Assembly (NCBI GenBank): GCA_016709225.1
Contig: JADJEE010000012.1
Location: forward strand, 806,001 to 870,000
Source of the DNA: Deltaproteobacteria bacterium
Lineage (GTDB): Bacteria; Myxococcota_A; Polyangia; Nannocystales; Nannocystaceae
Direction of reading: 5' to 3'
Length of the DNA: 64,000 nucleotides
In this document: in pieces, positions 8,807-17,656 of the stretch
Layout of the letters: each line of letters begins with the position of its first letter
Position numbering within the stretch: the first letter of the stretch is position 1
Translations under genes and position numbers: made by a program
Notes under the pieces: generated by a model
Databases searched by the model: none
Told to the model about the DNA's origin: nothing
Seen by the model: only the letters and a program-made list of their open reading frames with translations

Positions 8807-10402
8807 TCAGATCATCAGCCACTTGAGGGTGAGAAAGCCGGTCCAGGGATCGCGCGGTCGCCCGCTGCCACCGCCGCTGGCCGCGGTGCTGACGATCTCC
8901 GAGCTGGCGAAGAAGTCGCCCAAGCGCAGGTACGCCGCATGGGCCTCGACGCTGAGCAACGGCCGGATTCGCCACGAGAGGCTACCGTTGACCTCGGCGC
9001 CCATGAAGTATGCGCCGTCGATCGGCTGCACGTTCGATCGCGCGAACGCGGTGCCGATGCGACCCGTCAAGCGATTGCGCAGGAAGTCGTAGGAGACCCC
9101 GAGCGAGGCCGCCATCATGCCGTAGCCGGCGTTCGAGATGTCGGTCGCGGCGGCGTAGAAGCGGTTGACGACGTTGCCGTGCGGCAGCAACAAGTAGGTG
9201 CCGAACGTGGTGAACGGCGCCGCGGGAGCGCCCCAGGTGTTGCCAGTGACCACGCCGCTGTAGGTGCCGTCCTCGAGGCCATTCTTGTCGCCCGAGGTGT
9301 AGAGGAGGTCGGCGACGATGGCGTCGCGCGGGGTCCGGCCGAAGCGGAACGCGGCGCGCACGTTGGCCGCCAGGCCGAGCACGTTGGTGAGCTTCTGGAA
9401 GTCGCCGGGCTGGTTCGGGATCGCCGTGACGATCTGCCCGAAGTTGCCGACCGCGAACGCCGAGCCGCCGAAGCGACCGGCGGTCAGCTCGGGATTGTAG
9501 GAGACGTCGCCGGCCAGCCACGCGAAGCGACCGCGCCAGGTCTCGACGTTGTCGGGAATCGTGAAGCGATAGCCACCGGCGTAGTCCACCAGCGTGCTGT
9601 CGGGGCCCTGGCCGAGGATGCCGACGCCACCCTGCCCGGTCGAGGTGTCTCGCAGGTAGCGGAAACTCGCGCCGGCGTGGAGCGTCTTGCCGAGGTGACG
9701 GTCGGTCGCGAACTCGAACAGCGAGACGTCGTCGTCCTTCTGGATCAGGTTCTCGTACAGCTGGTAGGCGCCGAGCTTGAAACGCTGCCCCCACTGCGTG
9801 CCGTGCAGCACCGCGCCGACGGCATCGGTGCCCCACATCGCCAGGCGCGTGCCCGTGAGCTGCATCGTCGAGACCGGCGTGCGGTAGGGATCGTAGGCGC
9901 TGTCGTAGAGCCGCTGCAGACCGACGTCGACCGACCAACCCTTCCACAGATCGATCTCGACCGCGACGTTCTGGGTCTGCAGGTTGACCTGGTCGGCCGT
10001 GATCGACGAGCCGAAGTTGCCGCCCGCCGAGTTCGAGGTGTCGCCGAAGGTCCAGTCGAGCTCGAACGACGCGCGCAGGCGAGCCCGGCGGTTGAGCAGC
10101 GCCGGCTCCACGACCAGGAACGGAATCAACCGCTGCTCGAGGAACACCGCCCGCTCGCGCGAGGTCGTGGTGGTGTTGGGCCCGAACAGCCGGCCGACCA
10201 CCTGGCCCTTGAAGAGATCGTTCGCCGGCGCGACGTTGGTGATCTCGGCGCGGGTCAGGAAGTAGCCGTACAGCTGGAACGCGCGGAAGTCTCGCTTGCT
10301 GCGCTGGATCTGCTCCGGCGCCTGCTCGACGTAGGGATCAGGCTCGGGCGGCGGCGAAGGTGCCGCGGCGAGCATCAACGACAGCATCGACCAGGACAGC
10401 AT
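8807..10402 (-). CDS. Outer-membrane beta-barrel protein (alginate-export-like)
   Basis: 531 residues from ATG 10402, with a short Sec signal (SLMLAAAPS). The mature protein is a series of amphipathic beta-strands ending in a hydrophobic strand (TGFLTLKWLMI), as in outer-membrane barrels. The organisation (short N-terminal extension, RFRASFELDWTFGD-type strand, QNVAVEIDLWKGWSVDVGLQ, VGNFGQIVTAIPN, LLLPHGNVVNRFYAA) resembles the alginate-export/porin-like family that can move small or polymeric substrates. It lies 22 bp downstream of the Ser/Ala-repeat lipoprotein and 11 bp upstream of the exported hydrolase, suggesting passage of an ester oligomer or its product. An alternative start at Met6 (10387) is possible. 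Confidence 0.75.
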   Translation of the reverse strand: MLSWSMLSLMLAAAPSPPPEPDPYVEQAPEQIQRSKRDFRAFQLYGYFLTRAEITNVAPANDLFKGQVVGRLFGPNTTTTSRERAVFLEQRLIPFLVVEPALLNRRARLRASFELDWTFGDTSNSAGGNFGSSITADQVNLQTQNVAVEIDLWKGWSVDVGLQRLYDSAYDPYRTPVSTMQLTGTRLAMWGTDAVGAVLHGTQWGQRFKLGAYQLYENLIQKDDDVSLFEFATDRHLGKTLHAGASFRYLRDTSTGQGGVGILGQGPDSTLVDYAGGYRFTIPDNVETWRGRFAWLAGDVSYNPELTAGRFGGSAFAVGNFGQIVTAIPNQPGDFQKLTNVLGLAANVRAAFRFGRTPRDAIVADLLYTSGDKNGLEDGTYSGVVTGNTWGAPAAPFTTFGTYLLLPHGNVVNRFYAAATDISNAGYGMMAASLGVSYDFLRNRLTGRIGTAFARSNVQPIDGAYFMGAEVNGSLSWRIRPLLSVEAHAAYLRLGDFFASSEIVSTAASGGGSGRPRDPWTGFLTLKWLMI

Positions 10403-10424
10403 CGGTTCCCAAGATCCCCTGACG

Positions 10425-11141
10425 TCACTGGCGGACGAACAGCTGCGTGAGGTCGTCGCCGAAGCTGGTGGAACCGAAGCCGCCCTCGGCGGTCGGCGGG
10501 ATCGCACCGACGCTGGGCTCGGTCTGCACGACCTCGTAGCGCATGATCGGCGGGCTGACACTGTTGTCGATCTCGAAGATGCCCTCGACGGTGACCGCCT
10601 GCGGCATGGTCTGCTCCAGCGTGATGTCGAAGATCTCGCCGACGCCCGATGGCGTCGCGGTGTAGACCCCGACCTGCTGCACCATCTGTCCCTGATCGTC
10701 GATGGTGACGACGGTGAAGGCCTGGGGGCCGAAGGTCGCCGTGATCGAGACCGCGTGGGTCAGGTCGACCAGCAGCGGCGCGACGTCGTCGCCCTCGCTC
10801 AGCCACGTGCCCTCGAGGGTGACATCGCCGGTCGCAGTGTCGGAGCCGCCCGAGTCCGAGCCCATGGCGGTGTCGTTGCCCGACGCCGACGCCGTGCTGG
10901 GATCACCGCTGGTGTCGGCGTCGGAGTCCACGCCGGTGTCGTCGCTCGCCGAGGCAGACCCTGCGGTCGGATCGGTGGTCGCGTTCGTGGCGGACGCGCT
11001 CGCGCTCGCGGACGCGCTCGCGGACGCGCTCGCGTCACCCGCGGAGTCGTCGGTGTCGCCGCCGGTGCGGGCCGTGGTGGAGACGCCGGCACCGCTGCAG
11101 GCGGTGAGCGCAACGAACGTCAGGACGTGAAGGGCTCGCAT
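10425..11141 (-). CDS. Ser/Ala-repeat lipoprotein, first gene of PhaR-site operon
   Basis: 238 residues from ATG 11141. Lipobox LTAC (Cys15). Residues about 20-110 are low complexity with a seven-fold Ala-Ser alternation and many Asp/Thr/Gly. The folded part (about 118-238) is a small beta-rich domain: GTWLSEGDDVAPLLVDLT, AVSITATFGPQAFTVVTID, GVYTATPSGVGEIFDITLE. This resembles lipocalin-like or 'calculate deviation' small domains, but I assign no family. CCGGAG sits 5 nt before the ATG. It is the promoter-proximal gene of the minus-strand run, with the operator at 11158-11172 only 16 bp upstream. Function unknown; a surface or substrate-binding role would fit its position before the outer-membrane barrel. 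Confidence 0.7.
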   Translation of the reverse strand: MRALHVLTFVALTACSGAGVSTTARTGGDTDDSAGDASASASASASASASATNATTDPTAGSASASDDTGVDSDADTSGDPSTASASGNDTAMGSDSGGSDTATGDVTLEGTWLSEGDDVAPLLVDLTHAVSITATFGPQAFTVVTIDDQGQMVQQVGVYTATPSGVGEIFDITLEQTMPQAVTVEGIFEIDNSVSPPIMRYEVVQTEPSVGAIPPTAEGGFGSTSFGDDLTQLFVRQ

Positions 11142-11157
11142 GGCGACTCCGGTCTCT

Positions 11158-11172
11158 TTTGTGCACCGCAAC
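11158..11172. promoter_or_regulatory. PhaR-type operator, site 1
   Basis: TTGTGCACCGCAACA, an imperfect palindrome (TTGTGCA / TGCAACA-like arms). It differs by one base from the site upstream of the phasin (17206-17220). It lies downstream of the -10 at 11191-11196, around +12 to +26 of the predicted transcript, where a bound repressor would block transcription. Confidence 0.65.
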
Positions 11173-11190
11173 ATGACGACTGATTCATGT

Positions 11191-11219
11191 CTCATACCCC
11201 GGGCGCAGGACCCTGTCAA
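11191..11219 (-). promoter_or_regulatory. Sigma70-type promoter of the lipoprotein/barrel/hydrolase/symporter operon
   Basis: On the minus strand TTGACA (11219-11214), a 17-nt spacer, then TATGAG (11196-11191). This is the best -35/-10 pair in the window. Predicted start is near 11184, giving a leader of about 42 nt that contains the PhaR-type palindrome. Confidence 0.7.
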
Positions 11220-11284
11220 GGCGGCCGCACGGGGCGATACCTCGATTCCGGACCGTCGTCAGGGCACCCCGAGGACGCGCGCAC

Positions 11285-12256
11285 TCACGACCGCGGAACG
11301 TGCCGCGCAAGAAACGTCAGCGCCGCTGCGTTCCACTCGTCGGGTCGTTCGAGCTGCACCATGTGGCCCGCACCGCGAACCATCGCGAGCGTCGCGTTCG
11401 GCATCCGCTGCACACCGCAACGCGCGAGCGTAGCGGTGTCGCGGCCGTGCAGCATGCGATTGGGCACCAGCGCGTCCTCACTGCCGAAGCTCACGAGCAC
11501 CGGCATTCGCAGCGCACCGAGTCGGTCGATGACCGGGCGCTCGAGCATCGCCGCGACCGATCGCGTCACCGCGCGGGCGTAGGCCCGCACGTCGGGTCCA
11601 CCGATGATCGCCAGGCGATCGCGCAGCAGCGGCCAGGCTGCCGTGGGCATGCGATGGAAGGTCGGCAGGTAGCGAGCGACGACCGTCGCGGCCGAGGCAC
11701 GCGCGGTGTAGTCGTCGTCGACGGCCGCGCGGATCCACCTGCCCTCGGCCTCGCTGAAGCGCTCGAGCCCCGCGGGCGCCGCCAGCAGCAGTGCCGCGAC
11801 GCGCTCGGGCTGGGACAACGCGAGCTCCATCGCGATCTGTCCGCCCATCGAGTGGCCGCACAGCACCACGCGATCGAGCCCGCAGCGATCGAGCAGCTCG
11901 ACCACCCGCGCCGCCATCCACGGCAGCGAGTAGCTGACATCGGGCTTGCTGCTCTTGCCGAAGCCCGGCAGATCGACCGCGAGCACCCGTGCACGCCCCG
12001 ACAGCGCGGCGAGGTTGCGCGACCACACACGCATGTCGCTACCCAGGCCGTGCAACAGCACGATCGGCGGATCGCCCTCACCGCAGGTGTGGACCGCCAG
12101 CTCGACCTGGTCGAGCCCCACGAGCTCGAGCGGGAGGCCGTAGTCGAGCGATGCGAACGACCGACCGGGACGCACGCTGTTCCACGACCACGACCACGGC
12201 CACGACCATGGCCACGACCACGCCGAGCTCGCGCTGCCGGAGCGGCCGCCCTGCAT
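11285..12256 (-). CDS. Cytosolic alpha/beta-hydrolase, last gene of PHA operon
   Basis: 323 residues from ATG 12256, which overlaps the KAS III stop by one base (TGATG); an in-frame ATG at 12289 would overlap more. The N-terminus carries an odd WSWPWSWPWSWSW tract (residues about 12-24) encoded by a 12-bp repeat. The rest is a standard alpha/beta-hydrolase: VLLHGLGSDMRVW, nucleophile LCGHSMGGQIAM, acid SFGSEDALVPN, His GAGHMVQLE. No signal peptide. It is a paralogue of the exported hydrolase at 7563-8795. Position behind PhaC suggests an intracellular role in PHA turnover or thioester/ester hydrolysis; this is inferred from context. A weak promoter of its own is not visible. Confidence 0.85.
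   Translation of the reverse strand: MQGGRSGSASSAWSWPWSWPWSWSWNSVRPGRSFASLDYGLPLELVGLDQVELAVHTCGEGDPPIVLLHGLGSDMRVWSRNLAALSGRARVLAVDLPGFGKSSKPDVSYSLPWMAARVVELLDRCGLDRVVLCGHSMGGQIAMELALSQPERVAALLLAAPAGLERFSEAEGRWIRAAVDDDYTARASAATVVARYLPTFHRMPTAAWPLLRDRLAIIGGPDVRAYARAVTRSVAAMLERPVIDRLGALRMPVLVSFGSEDALVPNRMLHGRDTATLARCGVQRMPNATLAMVRGAGHMVQLERPDEWNAAALTFLARHVPRS
12182..12222. repeat. 12-bp tandem repeat inside the hydrolase gene
   Basis: About 3.5 copies of a CCACGACCATGG-like 12-mer. In the hydrolase frame it encodes Trp-Ser-Trp-Pro repeats. The same repeat type occurs at 49843-49903 in another frame, encoding His-Asp-His-Gly. Confidence 0.75.
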
Positions 12257-13254
12257 CAAGCGCTCCGCACGTGTCGCCACACCGAGCACGCCATCGCGAG
12301 CCCGCCACCGGTGGCACAGAAGACGATCGGCGCGCCATCGGGCAGGTCACGCTGCAGCAGCGCGTCATCGAACGCCACCGGGATGCACGCCGAGCCCAGG
12401 TAGCCGAAGCGATCCATGATCATGTGGGTCTTGGCGCGCGGCAGCTCGAGCACGTCCATCACCGCCTCGATGGTGCGGGCGTTGAGCTGGGTGAAGACCA
12501 ACAGCTCGACCTCGGACAGCGAGACGTTGGCCTTCGCGAGGCACTGCCGGATGAGCGGCGGCCAGCGCTCGGCGTTGAAGGTGGCCGGGAACTTGCGCAC
12601 GAACTGCACCCGCGGCGCGCCCTCGGCTGCGATCGAAGCGGCCGTCACCGGGCGACTCGCACCACCTTGATAGATGCCGAGCGCGTCGTGGTACTGGCCG
12701 TCGGCGACCAGCTTGCCAGACAAGAACCCCGGCTTGTCGCCGGCCGCGAGCACCACCGCGCCGGCGCCGTCGGCAAACAGCGTGGCGGTGTGCTTGTCCT
12801 TCCAGTCGATGAAGCGCGACATGCCGTAGCCGCCACAGACCAGCACGTGTCGCAGATCGTCGTCGGTGGCGATCATGCGTGCGCCGATGTCGAGCGCGGT
12901 GACCCAGCCAGCGCAGGCGGCGTTGACATCGAACACGCCGCAGCCGTGGGCACCGAGCTTGTGCTGCACCACCGATGCGGTGGCCGGGCTGGGCTGGTCT
13001 GGCGTGTCGGTCGCGACGATGATGAGATCGAGATCGCGGGGCGTCAGACCGGCGCGGTCGAGCGCCTGCTTGGCGGCCTGCGTGACGAGGTCCGAGGTGG
13101 TCTCGCCCGGCGCCATCACGTGACGCTCGCGGATGCCGACGTTGGCCTCGAGCCACTCGGCGACCGGTTGCTCGAGGATGTGCTCGATCTCGGCGTTGGT
13201 GATGCACCGCTCGGGAATCGAGCGGCCGGTCGACACGATGCGTGCAATGCTCAT
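12256..13254 (-). CDS. KAS III (FabH)-like thiolase-fold protein with altered active site
   Basis: 332 residues from ATG 13254, a typical FabH length. The nucleophile is present: DVNAACAGW with Cys114. The two other FabH catalytic positions are not: where FabH has a P-H-Q-A-N motif this has FTQLNAR (Thr255 in place of His), and where FabH has G-N-T-S this has FGYLGSA (Tyr/Leu in place of Asn). The C-terminal glycine loop (CATGGGLAMA) is kept. Loss of His/Asn usually removes malonyl-ACP decarboxylation, so an acyl-transfer or acyl-binding role is more likely than fatty-acid initiation. It lies between PhaC and a hydrolase in one operon, suggesting it channels acyl groups connected with PHA metabolism. 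Confidence 0.85.
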   Translation of the reverse strand: MSIARIVSTGRSIPERCITNAEIEHILEQPVAEWLEANVGIRERHVMAPGETTSDLVTQAAKQALDRAGLTPRDLDLIIVATDTPDQPSPATASVVQHKLGAHGCGVFDVNAACAGWVTALDIGARMIATDDDLRHVLVCGGYGMSRFIDWKDKHTATLFADGAGAVVLAAGDKPGFLSGKLVADGQYHDALGIYQGGASRPVTAASIAAEGAPRVQFVRKFPATFNAERWPPLIRQCLAKANVSLSEVELLVFTQLNARTIEAVMDVLELPRAKTHMIMDRFGYLGSACIPVAFDDALLQRDLPDGAPIVFCATGGGLAMACSVWRHVRSA

Positions 13255-13300
13255 GGGGTTCGGCTGCGTTGGGGGCCAGGGTTGGGGCGGTTGGGTGGTG

Positions 13301-14328
13301 TCAGGCCGCCGACATGCGGGCATCGTCGTGGCGACGCCAGAACGCCGACAGTCGCGGCCACAGGGTGCTGGCGGCCTTGCGAGAGACCACCGCGCCGACG
13401 TGGCCGCCCGGCAGGCTGATGTGCTCGCGGACGTCGGCCCCGATGTGCTCGAGCAGGACCGCGGCGCTGCGCCACGGCACGATGTGATCGTCGGTGAAGG
13501 TCACCGCGAGGGTCGGACACTGGATGCGACCCAGCTCCACCGGGCGCCCCGACAACGTGAAGCCGCCGGTGACCAACGCGTTGCGCCGGTACAGCTGCTC
13601 GATGTACCGCGCGAAGCAGGCCCCGGGAAACGCGACGTTGTCGCTGCCCCAACGCTCGGTGGCGAAGAAGCCATCGAGGAACTCGTCGTCCCATGCGCGC
13701 TCGACCAGGCTCACGGCCTTGCGCAGCGGTAGCGTCGGTCGCAACAGGTGGAACGTCGCCTGCAGCAGCTGCCATGGCACGTTGCCGAGCGCCGCGACCA
13801 GTGCCTCGGGATCGAAGCTACGGGTCCGCGACCACACCGAGAGCAGCCCGTCGTCGCTGAAGTCGACCGGCGCCGCGAGGGCCACCAGCGAAGCGACGTG
13901 CCGTGGCCGCACCGCGGCATGGATCGCCGCCAGCGTGCCGCCCAGGCAGTAGCCGAGCACGTGGGTGCGACCGCCGCCGTGGCGCGCCGCCAGGCGGATC
14001 GCGCGTCCGAGGTAGCCGTCACAGATGTCGTCGAACGACAGCCAGCGATCCTCGGGGCCGGGCGTGCCCCAGTCGATGAGGTAGACCTCGTGGCCGGCCG
14101 CGACCATCGCCTCGACGAAGCTCTTGCCGCGCATCAGGTCGAGCACGTAGTGGCGGTTGATGAGCGACGGCACCATCAAGACCGGCGTACGGCAGCGCTG
14201 CGGCGCGGTCGGCAGGTAGTGCAGCAGCCGCCACTTGTTCTCCTCGTGCACGACCTCGGCGGGCGTACAGCCCACCTCGGGCGCCATCGAGGCACCCGAC
14301 ATCGCACCGGCGATGCGGCGCAACAGAC

Positions 14329-14332
<4 letters not shown>
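13301..14332 (-). CDS. phaC: Class III poly(R)-hydroxyalkanoate synthase, subunit PhaC
   Basis: 343 residues from GTG 14332, whose GTGA overlaps the ligase stop. Polymerises (R)-3-hydroxyacyl-CoA into PHA at the granule surface. Visible: alpha/beta-hydrolase fold with VLMVPSLINRHYVLDL near the start, the synthase-specific Cys nucleophile in VLGYCLGG (Cys129), Asp in TFTDDHIVPW (281/282) and His311 in LPGGHVG. Length (about 355 usual) and the spacing of the triad fit class III (Allochromatium type) rather than the longer class I/II enzymes. Class III needs a PhaE partner; the small PhaE-like gene at 16049 in the same operon is the candidate. Confidence 0.93.
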
Positions 14333-16048
<1,716 letters not shown>

Positions 16049-16059
<11 letters not shown>

Positions 16060-16453
16060 GGTCGTCCTCGGCGTCGCGGGCCTGCAGCTGCTCGGTCAGA
16101 TCCAGGAGGCGCGACTGCAGGCGATGGAGCTCGTGCAGCAGGCGCTGCTGCTCGCGCTGGGTCGGCAATCCCCAAGCCGACCACCACGCGTCGCGGGTGC
16201 GCTGGCCCATCGACCACAGCTTCATCGAGGCCGTGAGCGCGCTGCCGCCGAGCTCGAGCAGCGGCTGCGTGCGCAGCAGCTGCTCGAACGCCGCGGTCGC
16301 GCCGGCGTCCCAACGGTCGAACCACTGCCGCCACGGGGGCGGCGCGGTGCGCCCGTTGGCGGCCTGCGAGCGGGGTTCGGTGCCGCCTTGGCTGTCGGGC
16401 ATCGACACCACGGTGGCCGGGGCGGTGCGGGTTCCTGGCTTCGAGCGGTCCAT
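16049..16453 (-). CDS. Small PhaE-like protein (candidate class III PHA synthase subunit)
   Basis: 134 residues from ATG 16453. Residues about 47-134 show the C-terminal features of PhaE: WRQWFDRWDAG, LLELGGSALTASMKLW, then AWGLPTQREQQRLLHELHRL leading into an amphipathic coiled-coil helix. PhaE is normally about 350 residues, so this is a much reduced version or a phasin-like relative. It is the first gene of the operon with the ligase, PhaC, KAS III-like protein and hydrolase, and a PhaR-type palindrome abuts the start codon. An alternative start is ATG 16402 (MPDSQGG), which would give a longer leader and put the palindrome fully in the 5' untranslated region. Confidence 0.65.
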
Positions 16454-16469
16454 ATTGCAGTGCAGCAAT
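16454..16469. promoter_or_regulatory. PhaR-type operator, site 2
   Basis: ATTGCAGTGCAGCAAT, palindrome with ATTGC/GCAAT arms and a TGCA core like sites 1 and 3. It lies 10 bp downstream of the -10 of the phaE-like operon promoter, overlapping the predicted transcript start. Confidence 0.6.
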
Positions 16470-16479
16470 GCGCGGCGCC

Positions 16480-16508
16480 ACCCTAGCCAGGTCGACCGGG
16501 CCCGTCAA
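16480..16508 (-). promoter_or_regulatory. Sigma70-type promoter of the PHA synthase operon
   Basis: Minus strand TTGACG (16508-16503), 17-nt spacer, TAGGGT (16485-16480). Predicted start is near 16473, directly in front of operator site 2. The remaining 16509-16656 holds the phaR leader with a possible -10 TATCAT (16581-16586) and a weak PhaR-like half match at 16589-16600. Confidence 0.6.
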
Positions 16509-16656
16509 GCGCCGTTGTGCCGCAGGCATCTCACATCGGGCGGTTCTCGGCCCGCACGCCCCATCGCGGGCGGTCCCGAGTATCATGCTGCGGCGCAACC
16601 AAACAGCCTGAGCCTCGGCCGCGACCTCCACGAGGGACGCGCCGCCTGTCCTCGCC

Positions 16657-17196
16657 ATGATGATCGTCAAGAAGTACAGCAACCGTCGGCTCTACGACAC
16701 CGAGCAGAGCAAGTACATCACGCTCGAGGAGCTCGCGCTTCGCATCCGCGACGGCGCCGACGTCCGGGTCCTCGACGCCAAGACGAACGCGGATCTGACC
16801 CAGGCGACGCTGGTCCAGATCATCCTCGAGGGCGACGCCTCGCGCCTGCTGCCCGTGCCGTTGCTGGTCCAGCTGATCCGCATGGGCGACGACGCTGCAG
16901 CGGAGTTCTTCGGCAAGTACATGGGCATGGCGATGGAATGGTACCTGGCGGCGAAGTTCGGCCTGCAGCAGGCGGCGCCGATCTTCCCGTTCGCGCAGAT
17001 GCCGATGCAGGCGACCAACGCGTTGCTGCGCATGTTCACCGGCGGTGGCTTCGGCGGCGCGAGTGCACCGCCACCCACGCCACCGCCGCCTGCGGCCACC
17101 TCCCCCGCCACGACGACCAACGACGACGACGTGGCCGAGCTCCGTCGCGAGCTCGAGGCGCTCAAGCGCGAGGTCAAGGGTCGCCGCCGGGCCTAG
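16657..17196 (+). CDS. phaR: Polyhydroxyalkanoate synthesis repressor PhaR
   Basis: 179 residues. The N-terminus is the diagnostic PHB accumulation regulatory domain: IVKKYSNRRLYDTEQSKYIT then LEELALRIRDGADVRVLDAK, followed by the PHB_acc region (TQATLVQIILEGDA, LPVPLLVQLIRMGDD, a hydrophobic patch, and a Pro-rich tail ending in a basic coiled coil). PhaR in other bacteria binds both PHA granules and TGC-rich palindromes, repressing phasin genes until granules form. Start at ATG 16657; ATG 16660 is equally possible. Divergent from the phaE-ligase-phaC operon and 107 bp upstream of the phasin, with candidate operators on both sides. Confidence 0.93.
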   Translation: MMIVKKYSNRRLYDTEQSKYITLEELALRIRDGADVRVLDAKTNADLTQATLVQIILEGDASRLLPVPLLVQLIRMGDDAAAEFFGKYMGMAMEWYLAAKFGLQQAAPIFPFAQMPMQATNALLRMFTGGGFGGASAPPPTPPPPAATSPATTTNDDDVAELRRELEALKREVKGRRRA

Positions 17197-17205
17197 GCAG
17201 CTTTT

Positions 17206-17220
17206 TTGTGCACTGCAACA
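17206..17220. promoter_or_regulatory. PhaR-type operator, site 3
   Basis: TTGTGCACTGCAACA, one mismatch to site 1. It lies 8 bp upstream of the -35 of the phasin promoter and 10 bp after the phaR stop codon. Confidence 0.65.
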
Positions 17221-17228
17221 ATCTGGGC

Positions 17229-17257
17229 TTGACGCCGGACCCCGGCGGTCCTAGCTT
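17229..17257 (+). promoter_or_regulatory. Sigma70-type promoter of the phasin gene
   Basis: TTGACG (17229-17234), 17-nt spacer, TAGCTT (17252-17257). Predicted leader is about 40 nt, with GGGGAACGAAG as the ribosome-binding region before ATG 17304. Confidence 0.6.
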
Positions 17258-17303
17258 CGCAGCCGTGGCCGGGCCCTGGTGCCCCCACAGGGGAACGAAG
17301 ACC

Positions 17304-17600
17304 ATGGAACCCATCTTTACGCAGATGCAGCAATTCTCGGCCGATCTCAGCCGGATCGTCCACGACACCGTCGCCCGCTGCCAGACCCTCGCGGAGCAGG
17401 CGCAGCAGGGCGTCGGTAACCCGGCGAAGCAAACCGAGCGTCTCGAGGCGGCGGTCGACGAGGGCGCGCGGTGGGCCAAGGCCAGCCTCGCGATCGGCCA
17501 AGAGCTCGCACAGGGCTACACGCGCATGGCGCTCGCGGCGTGGCGCCGCGCGACCGCGTGGGACCTGGCCGCCGGCTTCCACGCCCACGAGCCCAGCTGA
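17304..17600 (+). CDS. Phasin-like PHA granule protein
   Basis: 98 residues, almost entirely predicted amphipathic helix (FTQMQQFSADLSRIVHDTVA, then AAVDEGARWAKASLAIGQEL). No Cys, no signal peptide, no catalytic motif. Size and helical character fit the small phasins that coat PHA granules, and the adjacent phaR and operator site 3 support this. Phasin families are weakly conserved, so the assignment leans on context. GGGGAACGAAG upstream of ATG 17304 supports the start. A GC-rich hairpin follows the stop. Confidence 0.75.
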   Translation: MEPIFTQMQQFSADLSRIVHDTVARCQTLAEQAQQGVGNPAKQTERLEAAVDEGARWAKASLAIGQELAQGYTRMALAAWRRATAWDLAAGFHAHEPS

Positions 17601-17614
17601 GTTCGCGCGCATGC

Positions 17615-17647
17615 GGCCCCGCGTCGACGTGCGTCGGCGCGGGGGCC
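17615..17647. terminator. GC-rich hairpin between convergent genes
   Basis: Stem GGCCCCGCG paired with CGCGGGG(G)CC plus an inner CGAC/GTCG pair. It sits between the phasin stop and the stop of the opposing lipoprotein gene; no T-run, so termination is inferred. Confidence 0.45.
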
Positions 17648-17656
17648 GACCACGCC

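Noticed and set aside
16589..16600. Fourth PhaR site TGCGGCGCAACC in the phaR leader
   Set aside because: Matches only 9 of 12 core bases; mentioned as weak support for autoregulation but not annotated.
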